Positions 25,544 through 30,866 of a stretch of DNA of 30,866 nt are shown here, piece by piece; position 1 is the stretch's first letter, and each line of letters starts with the position of its first letter. Location of the stretch: positions 1 through 30,866 of the forward strand of contig DXLM01000038.1 of assembly GCA_019414725.1 (NCBI GenBank), read 5' to 3'. A program made the position numbers and the translations under genes. The stretch is from Bacteroides sp. Lineage in GTDB: Bacteria > Bacteroidota > Bacteroidia > Bacteroidales > Bacteroidaceae. The notes beneath the pieces were generated by a model. The model was not told where the DNA came from. It did not search any database and saw only the letters and a program-made list of their open reading frames with translations.

Positions 25544-25605
25544 GTTTTCCCGAAAACATCATGAAGTTTTTTTAAAATTCGTACAAACTACAGAAAGTTT
25601 TGTAC
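25544..25605. repeat. Short inverted repeats
   Basis: GTTTTC and GAAAAC flank a 2-bp centre (25544-25557). GTACAAACT (25581-25589) pairs with AGTTTTGTAC (25596-25605) with one bulge. GAAGTTTT occurs at 25541 and 25563. This may be a piece of a dispersed intergenic repeat. Confidence 0.45.
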
Positions 25606-25663
25606 AACAAATTAAGCAAATATCCAGAGTTTGCTGCACAATAGTTATTTCACCTCTTACAGA

Positions 25664-25756
25664 CTTCATAGTAAGCGATATCCTAGCTTTCTATCTTTCT
25701 TGGTTTTCTGCTTCTGTCATCTCAGCCCTTCATAGTAAACGATATTTTAGTTTTCT
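25664..25756. repeat. Imperfect 29-bp direct repeat, 64-bp period
   Basis: Copies lie at 25664-25692 and 25728-25756, both beginning CTTCATAGTAA. They match at 25 of 29 positions, and every difference is a C/T or G/A change. The function is unknown. Confidence 0.6.
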
Positions 25757-25837
25757 GCAAGCTATTACAACATCTAAAGCACCTCACGGTGTATGATTGC
25801 ATCTAGACCGCATTTTTCGAGTATTTAATATCTGAAG

Positions 25838-25869
25838 GTTGTAGAATAGTCTCTCTTTCATTACATTTG
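25838..25869 (+). promoter_or_regulatory. Promoter of the MutS-like gene
   Basis: GTTG (25838-25841) is a near match to the -33 TTTG. After exactly 20 bp comes TACATTTG (25862-25869), a full match to TAnnTTTG. The ATG follows at 25894, 24 bp after the box. Confidence 0.65.
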
Positions 25870-25893
25870 TCCGCAAATCATCATTTTTTATTT

Positions 25894-27699
25894 ATGACAA
25901 CTCCCAAAGATTGGTATAATTCACGAATTACCGAAACGACAAAAGAATTAATCCGAGTAAAAAAACATATTCTGCATATCAGTCTGCTGCGTATAGCATT
26001 TTTTCTGGCAGGAATAGCGGCTATCATTATCTTCTTTCACGCCGGGACCTGGGTTCTGATCGGCGCAGCATGTTGCACGTTTCTGCCTTTTCTGATCTTG
26101 ATAAAGCTGCATAACCGGTTATTCGCACGGAAAGAGTGGTTGGAAACTCAATTACAAATCAACCAGGAGGAGCTGAAAGGACTGGAAGGTGACTTCTCGG
26201 ATTTTGATGAAGGAAAAGAATTTGCCAATCCGGAACACCCGTATTCGTTCGATCTCGACTTATTCGGACGCCGCTCGCTGTTTCAAGCAATCAACCGTAC
26301 ATGTACGCATATTGGAAAAGAAACAATTGCCCGCTGGATGCAAGAGCATTTAACAGAAAAAGCATTAATAGAACGCCGCCAACAGGCTGTAAGGGACATG
26401 AGCGAAAGGCATGAGTTCCGTGAACAGTTTCGGGTAATGGGAACAGTAAACCATGGAAAGATATCCGACGAAGAAGAAATACGCCGATGGAGTGAGAGTC
26501 CCTCAGATCTATTGCAAGCGACATGGGTAAAATTGGCATTATGGGGTGTACCTCTTATTAACATCGTATTGCTTGCAGGAGGACTGGCTGGAATGTGCTC
26601 AATGAGCTGGTTCGGACTGGTATTTATGCTGTTTGTCATTATCAGCTTCGCTATTATCAAAAGAGCAACGTTAGTTCAGCAAGCATACGGCGAAAAACTG
26701 AAAACACTAAACAGTTATGCCAAACTGATTACATTAGCCCGTCAAGAAACATGGAAAGCAACTAAGCTACAACAATTAATAGACCGGCTTAATATCGACG
26801 GACATTCACCAGCTGAAGCTCTGATGCAGCTCTCCAAAGAACTGGACAGGCTGGATCTTCGCAATAATCAATTACTTTATGTGATATTGGAAGGAAGTAT
26901 TTTCTTTCAGCTACGACAGGTTGTCCGTATCGAGCGATGGAAGGAACGCTACGGACGCCATCTGATGAAATGGCTGGAAACTGTAGGCGAACTGGATGCT
27001 CTTTGTTCACTGGGTACTTTTGCATACAATCATCCGGAATACACTTATCCTTCTATTTCAAACAAACCTTTCCAGTTTGTGGCAACGGCTATGGGACATC
27101 CATTGATGCCTGCGGAGCAATGTGTGAAAAATGATGCCGTCATCCCATCCAGACCGTTCTTTTTAATTATAACAGGAGCTAACATGGCAGGAAAAAGTAC
27201 ATACCTGCGTACGATTGGCGTCAACTATCTGCTGGCATGTATCGGCTGTCCTGTTTGCTGTAAGCAATTGACCTTGTATCCTGCACAACTCATTACCAGC
27301 TTGCGTACATCCGATTCTCTTTCTGATAATGAATCGTATTTCTTTGCCGAGCTCAAACGATTGAAACGCATTATCGACTTACTGAATGAAGAAAAAGAAT
27401 TGTTCATTATTTTAGATGAGATCTTAAAAGGAACAAACTCTGCGGACAAACAAAAAGGTTCACTCGATCTGATCCGTCAGTTCATGCATCTACAAGCAAA
27501 TGGAATCATAGCGACACACGATCTTTTACTAGGCACACTGGCAGATCAGTTCCCGGAAAAAATACGCAACTACTGTTTCGAAGCGGATATAAAAGACAAT
27601 GAGCTCAGCTTCTCTTATAAATTACGGGAAGGTGTGGCACAAAATATGAACGCATGTTTCCTCATGAAGAAAATGGGTATCACGATACAAGACGAATAA
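25894..27699 (+). CDS. Membrane-anchored MutS-family ATPase
   Basis: A 601-residue protein from ATG 25894. An in-frame TTG at 25867 lies within the -7 box and is rejected. Hydrophobic segments lie at about 28-50, 52-72, 212-233 and 236-256, in two hairpin-like pairs. A MutS core/lever region (about 270-390) follows, then the MutS ATPase domain (about 395-601): Walker A GANMAGKST (428-436), the DSLSDNESYFFAE loop (474-486), Walker B IILDE (505-509) and the ATHDLLLG switch. The mismatch-recognition domain I of true MutS is absent. Such proteins are often labelled mismatch repair, but membrane segments and the missing domain argue against a standard role; the function is unknown. It is a single-gene unit. 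Confidence 0.88.
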   Translation: MTTPKDWYNSRITETTKELIRVKKHILHISLLRIAFFLAGIAAIIIFFHAGTWVLIGAACCTFLPFLILIKLHNRLFARKEWLETQLQINQEELKGLEGDFSDFDEGKEFANPEHPYSFDLDLFGRRSLFQAINRTCTHIGKETIARWMQEHLTEKALIERRQQAVRDMSERHEFREQFRVMGTVNHGKISDEEEIRRWSESPSDLLQATWVKLALWGVPLINIVLLAGGLAGMCSMSWFGLVFMLFVIISFAIIKRATLVQQAYGEKLKTLNSYAKLITLARQETWKATKLQQLIDRLNIDGHSPAEALMQLSKELDRLDLRNNQLLYVILEGSIFFQLRQVVRIERWKERYGRHLMKWLETVGELDALCSLGTFAYNHPEYTYPSISNKPFQFVATAMGHPLMPAEQCVKNDAVIPSRPFFLIITGANMAGKSTYLRTIGVNYLLACIGCPVCCKQLTLYPAQLITSLRTSDSLSDNESYFFAELKRLKRIIDLLNEEKELFIILDEILKGTNSADKQKGSLDLIRQFMHLQANGIIATHDLLLGTLADQFPEKIRNYCFEADIKDNELSFSYKLREGVAQNMNACFLMKKMGITIQDE

Positions 27700-28339
27700 T
27701 GAGTATGAAAGATGTGAAAAGGAAAATTGGCTATCTTTTTCTCAAATAAAAAGACATTCCTTCGTTCACGACACAGTTACAATAGACAATACGCTTGAAA
27801 ATATAAGTCAAGAATAAGATATATGCCACAATAAGAATGATTGTAAAAGCCTATACGCTCATCATACCATGAAGATATACAAAAGAGCTTTAACGCAGTA
27901 AAAATGCAATCAAAGCAAAAAAACAGCAAATTAGAGCTTGTACAAATATAAAATCAAATATTACTGTCCAACCAGCCATTCAAGCTAAAAATAACTAGTA
28001 ATATCAATATGGTATGCAATCATTTCTATAAGAAGAGAGAGGTATAAAAACAATTATTAGTATCCGATAAACATATTAAATAGATTAATTATCAGTGTCA
28101 TTTTTACGGATTATCTCACTTATTAAAGCTGGCATTTAATTTCATGTATATCAATAAGTTCTTGATGACTCAATAAGTTTCATCGGACAGTGATGAAAAA
28201 ATACTGAAAACCAGTCTATCGAATATGATTACTAGATTCTAATAGCAATAAGAGAAAAAACTCAATATATTTTCAATAACATGACTGATTCTCATATCCT
28301 CCCATAAAAGGTTTTAGAAAAATGTAGCATGATATACAC
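27700..28339. other. A+T-rich gap without recognisable genes
   Basis: About 640 bp between convergent transcription units (MutS-like gene and rplQ). It is visibly A+T-rich and full of stop codons in all frames. I see no tRNA, no clear hairpin terminator for the MutS-like gene, and no insertion-sequence ends. Confidence 0.6.
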
Positions 28340-28377
28340 AAAGAAAAAAGCCGAAGTTCAAATGAACTCCGGCTTTT
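28340..28377 (-). terminator. Intrinsic terminator of the ribosomal operon
   Basis: AAAAGCCGAAGTTCA (28346-28360) pairs with TGAACTCCGGCTTTT (28363-28377) with one mismatch. On the minus strand it is followed by TTC and further T residues. It lies just after rplQ, the last gene of the operon. Confidence 0.88.
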
Positions 28378-28399
28378 ATTATATATAGCGTTTACAGAA

Positions 28400-28888
28400 T
28401 TATTCAGCTTTAGGGGCTTCCTCTGTAGTAGCTTCTGCAGTTGCTTCAGCAGCAGGTGCTTCAGTTGCAGCAGATTTTTTAGAACGACGAGTACGAGTAG
28501 CTTTCTTAGCAGCTGTCTTAGCCATGTTCTCATTGTAGTCTACCAATTCGATGAAACACATTTCTGCGTTATCACCTAAACGGTGACCAGTCTTCATAAT
28601 ACGAGTGTAACCACCCGGACGATCTGCAACCTTTACAGAGATTTCTTTGAACAGTTCAGTAACAGCGAACTTATCTTGCAAGTTGCTAAATACAACACGA
28701 CGAGAATTTGTTGTGTCTTCTTTAGACTTTGTAATCAGAGGCTCAACGAACTTTTTCAAAGCTTTAGCCTTCGCAACAGTCGTAGTGATTCTTTTGTGCT
28801 TGATCAAAGAACATGCCATATTTGACAACATTGCATTTCTATGAGAAGCAGTACGACCTAAATGGTTGAATTTCTTATTATGTCTCAT
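28400..28888 (-). CDS. rplQ: 50S ribosomal protein L17
   Basis: A 162-residue large-subunit protein lining the exit-tunnel region. The conserved N-terminus is MRHNKKFNHLGRTASHRNAMLSN in register, with RITTTVAKAKALK and RPGGYTRIMKTGHRLGDNAEM following (about 33-111). Residues after about 120 form a low-complexity tail rich in lysine and arginine, then alanine and glutamate (AATEAPAAEATAEATTEEA), as in other Bacteroidetes L17 proteins and absent from the 127-residue E. coli form. The gene starts 3 bp after the rpoA stop and is last in the operon. Confidence 0.98.
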   Translation of the reverse strand: MRHNKKFNHLGRTASHRNAMLSNMACSLIKHKRITTTVAKAKALKKFVEPLITKSKEDTTNSRRVVFSNLQDKFAVTELFKEISVKVADRPGGYTRIMKTGHRLGDNAEMCFIELVDYNENMAKTAAKKATRTRRSKKSAATEAPAAEATAEATTEEAPKAE

Positions 28889-28891
28889 TTT

Positions 28892-29884
28892 TTATTCTTT
28901 ATCTAATTTATACTTAGAAATATCTGTTCCAAACGACAGATTCAGACTCTCGAGCAAATCATCAAGCTCAGTGAGCGATTTCTTACCGAAGTTACGGAAC
29001 TTCAACAGATCTGTCTTATTGAACTGAACCAAGTCACCAAGTGTTTCTACATCGGCAGCCTTCAAACAATTCAAGGCACGAACTGACAAGTCCATATCAA
29101 CCAATTTGGTCTTCAGCAACTGACGCATGTGCAATACTTCTTCATCGAATTCTTCATTACCATCTGCATCTGAAGTTTCAAGAGTAATCTTTTCATCAGA
29201 GAACAACATGAAATGATAAATCAATATTTTAGCAGCTTCTTTCAGTGCTTCCTTCGGGTGAATGGAACCATCCGTAGTAATTTCCAGAACCAACTTTTCA
29301 TAGTCAGTTTTCTGTTCTACACGGTAGTTTTCTACCGCATATTTCACATTACGAATCGGAGTGTAAATAGAATCGATAGGAATTACATTCACATCGGTGC
29401 AGTATTCACGGTTTTCGTCAGCCGGAACATAACCACGACCTTTGTTGATTGTAAGATCTATCTGCATAGTTGCTTTTGAATCTAAATGGCAAATAACTAA
29501 TTCAGGATTTAACACTTCAAATCCGGTCAAATACTTACCAATATCACCTGCCTTAAATTCAGTAGAATTCTCAACGGTAATGCTTACCTTTTCATTTTCG
29601 AATTCCTCAACTATTTGCTTGAATCGAACTTGCTTCAGATTCAAGATAATGTTAGTGACATCTTCCTTTACTCCCGGAACAGTTGCAAATTCGTGCTCAA
29701 CACCTTCGATATGAATAGTGTTGATAGCATAACCTTCCAATGAAGAGAGAAGAATACGGCGTAAAGCATTACCTACGGTAATACCGAAACCGGGTTCAAG
29801 CGGACGGAATTCGAATTTTCCGAATTTAGAATCCGCTTCCAACATTAATACTTTATCAGGTTTTTGAAATGCTAATATCGCCAT
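28892..29884 (-). CDS. rpoA: DNA-directed RNA polymerase alpha subunit
   Basis: A 330-residue subunit that dimerises to start core-enzyme assembly and contacts activators and DNA through its C-terminal domain. The N-terminal domain (about 1-230) includes FEFRPLEPGFGITVGNALRR and LLSSLEGYAI, and an acidic linker DADGNEEFDEE follows. The alpha-CTD (about 255-325) has LSVRALNCLKAADVETLGDL and LLKFRNFGKKSLTELDDLL, its helix-hairpin-helix region. It lies between rpsD and rplQ, as in most bacterial alpha operons. Confidence 0.99.
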   Translation of the reverse strand: MAILAFQKPDKVLMLEADSKFGKFEFRPLEPGFGITVGNALRRILLSSLEGYAINTIHIEGVEHEFATVPGVKEDVTNIILNLKQVRFKQIVEEFENEKVSITVENSTEFKAGDIGKYLTGFEVLNPELVICHLDSKATMQIDLTINKGRGYVPADENREYCTDVNVIPIDSIYTPIRNVKYAVENYRVEQKTDYEKLVLEITTDGSIHPKEALKEAAKILIYHFMLFSDEKITLETSDADGNEEFDEEVLHMRQLLKTKLVDMDLSVRALNCLKAADVETLGDLVQFNKTDLLKFRNFGKKSLTELDDLLESLNLSFGTDISKYKLDKE

Positions 29885-29895
29885 GAAATTAATTA

Positions 29896-30501
29896 TTATT
29901 TAGAGTACAATTCAACGATTAAGTGTTCTTTTATGTTTTCAGGAATGTCTGCTCTTTCAGGCTTGTGCAACAACTTACCAGTCTTAGAGTTTTCATCCCA
30001 TTCCAACCAAGGATATTTGCTGTGATTGAATCCAGCCAATGAGTTAGCAACAACTTCCAAAGACTTAGATTTTTCACGAACACCTACCAGCTGTCCAGGT
30101 TTTACAGAGTATGAAGGAATGTTTACAACCTGACCATCTACTGTAATGTGTTTGTGACCAACCAACTGACGAGCTGCAGCACGTGTAGGAGCAATACCCA
30201 AACGGAACACTACGTTATCAAGACGACATTCAAGGCTCTGCAACAAGATTTCACCGGTAATACCGTTCATACTTGCAGCCTTTTCAAACATGTTACGGAA
30301 CTGTTTTTCCAAAACTCCGTAAGTATATTTTGCTTTCTGTTTTTCAGCCAGCATGACACCATATTCTGATGTTTTTCTACGGCGAGTATTACCATGCTGT
30401 CCGGGAGGATAGTTTTTCTTAGATAAAACTTTATCTGCTCCAAAGATTGCTTCACCGAATTTACGTGCAATTCTAGTTTTTGGTCCAGTATATCTAGCCA
30501 T
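29896..30501 (-). CDS. rpsD: 30S ribosomal protein S4
   Basis: A 201-residue primary 16S rRNA-binding protein. MARYTGPKTRIARKFGEAIFG opens it in typical Bacteroidetes form, followed by PPGQHGNTRRRKTSEYGVML and an S4 RNA-binding domain (about 92-155: RLDNVVFRLGIAPTRAAARQLV, GHKHITVDGQ). No zinc-binding cysteine set is present near the N-terminus. The stop is 11 bp before the rpoA start. In other bacteria S4 represses its own operon; a 120-bp space to rpsK here could hold such a site. Confidence 0.98.
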   Translation of the reverse strand: MARYTGPKTRIARKFGEAIFGADKVLSKKNYPPGQHGNTRRRKTSEYGVMLAEKQKAKYTYGVLEKQFRNMFEKAASMNGITGEILLQSLECRLDNVVFRLGIAPTRAAARQLVGHKHITVDGQVVNIPSYSVKPGQLVGVREKSKSLEVVANSLAGFNHSKYPWLEWDENSKTGKLLHKPERADIPENIKEHLIVELYSK

Positions 30502-30621
30502 TTTCTTACTTTTAAATTTAATTGTTATTAATGAACTTAATTTGTTGCAGCCGCGATTACAGAAAGGAATTGCAATCCATTATTTAACAAAATCAAGTTA
30601 CATCTAAATAGGTTATCTTTA
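30502..30621. other. rpsK-rpsD intergenic space
   Basis: A 120-bp gap inside an otherwise tight ribosomal operon. It includes ATTGCAAT near 30570 and a purine-rich tract, but I cannot draw a convincing pseudoknot or promoter. Confidence 0.4.
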
Positions 30622-30866
30622 TTATACTCTTCTTCTCTTAGGAGGACGACAACCGTTGTGAGGCAATGGAGTTACGTCGATAATTTCAGTAACTTCAATT
30701 CCAGCTCCGTGTACAGTTCTGATAGCAGACTCACGTCCGTTTCCAGGACCCTTAACGTAAGCTTTTACCTTTCTCAGGCCAAGATCGTACGCTACTTTAG
30801 CGCAATCTTGAGCAGCCATCTGTGCTGCATAAGGAGTGTTCTTCTTAGAACCTCTAAATCCCATCT
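30622..30866 (-). CDS. rpsK: 30S ribosomal protein S11, 5' end cut by the window
   Basis: The last 81 codons or so of S11. MGFRGSKKNTPYAAQMAAQ is the internal start of the visible part, and the methionine there is not the initiator: the family is about 129 residues and normally has a glycine-serine-rich stretch before it. VKAYVKGPGNGRESAIR and the C-terminal PLPHNGCRPPKRRRV are diagnostic. S11 forms part of the 30S platform. The gene continues past the right edge; rpsM would be expected upstream. Confidence 0.97.
   Translation of the reverse strand, partial: MGFRGSKKNTPYAAQMAAQDCAKVAYDLGLRKVKAYVKGPGNGRESAIRTVHGAGIEVTEIIDVTPLPHNGCRPPKRRRV

Larger units (their letters stand above)
25428..25837. 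other. Repeat-bearing intergenic stretch
   Basis: About 410 bp between the metY terminator and the MutS-like gene promoter. It holds short inverted repeats (25544-25557 and 25581-25605) and a 29-bp imperfect direct repeat (25664-25692 and 25728-25756). A 90-codon plus-strand frame across it lacks convincing protein features. No RNA gene is recognised. Confidence 0.5.

Noticed and set aside
25524..25796. 90-codon plus-strand open frame
   Set aside because: It runs through inverted and direct repeats and lacks a promoter or protein-like pattern; better explained as repeat DNA.

Overview
The window looks like a chromosome segment of a Bacteroidales bacterium, most likely Bacteroides or Phocaeicola. 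The signs are a SusC/SusD pair, lipoprotein glycosidases, start sites without strong Shine-Dalgarno sequences, and several promoters fitting the Bacteroides -33/-7 pattern (TTTG, about 20 bp, TAnnTTTG). The species cannot be named from this sequence alone. No mobile element, CRISPR array, tRNA or rRNA was seen.

Left part (about 1-16,500, all minus strand): a polysaccharide utilization locus. Read in the direction of transcription it holds a GH43-like secreted glycosidase with its own terminator; a one-protein transmembrane regulator (beta-propeller sensor, one membrane span, coiled coil, LuxR-type HTH); then susC, susD, a GH144-type lipoprotein and a GH3 beta-glucosidase ending at a terminator; and finally a separate GH76-GH125 pair. 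GH144 plus GH3 points to beta-1,2-glucan or a related beta-glucan. GH76 plus GH125 points to an alpha-1,6-mannan backbone. The real substrate is therefore open. The susC and GH43-like promoters share tandem ACTAC-type boxes spaced at helical-turn intervals, which are the best candidate operators for the regulator.

Middle part (about 16,500-25,400): a PepSY-like lipoprotein gene, then a plus-strand housekeeping run: a duplicated DUF1599 protein, a DoxX/MauE-like membrane protein, tpiA, a SPOR-domain protein, folE and a MATE transporter. This converges on a minus-strand group (4HBT thioesterase, proC, small membrane protein). A metY-like sulfhydrylase gene follows, divergent from the thioesterase gene. 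The folE terminator and the MATE promoter are nested in one hairpin.

Right part (about 25,400-30,866): a repeat-bearing intergenic stretch, a membrane-anchored MutS-family ATPase gene, an A+T-rich gap of about 640 bp, and then the minus-strand end of the alpha ribosomal operon (rpsK, cut by the window edge, rpsD, rpoA, rplQ) with a strong terminator.
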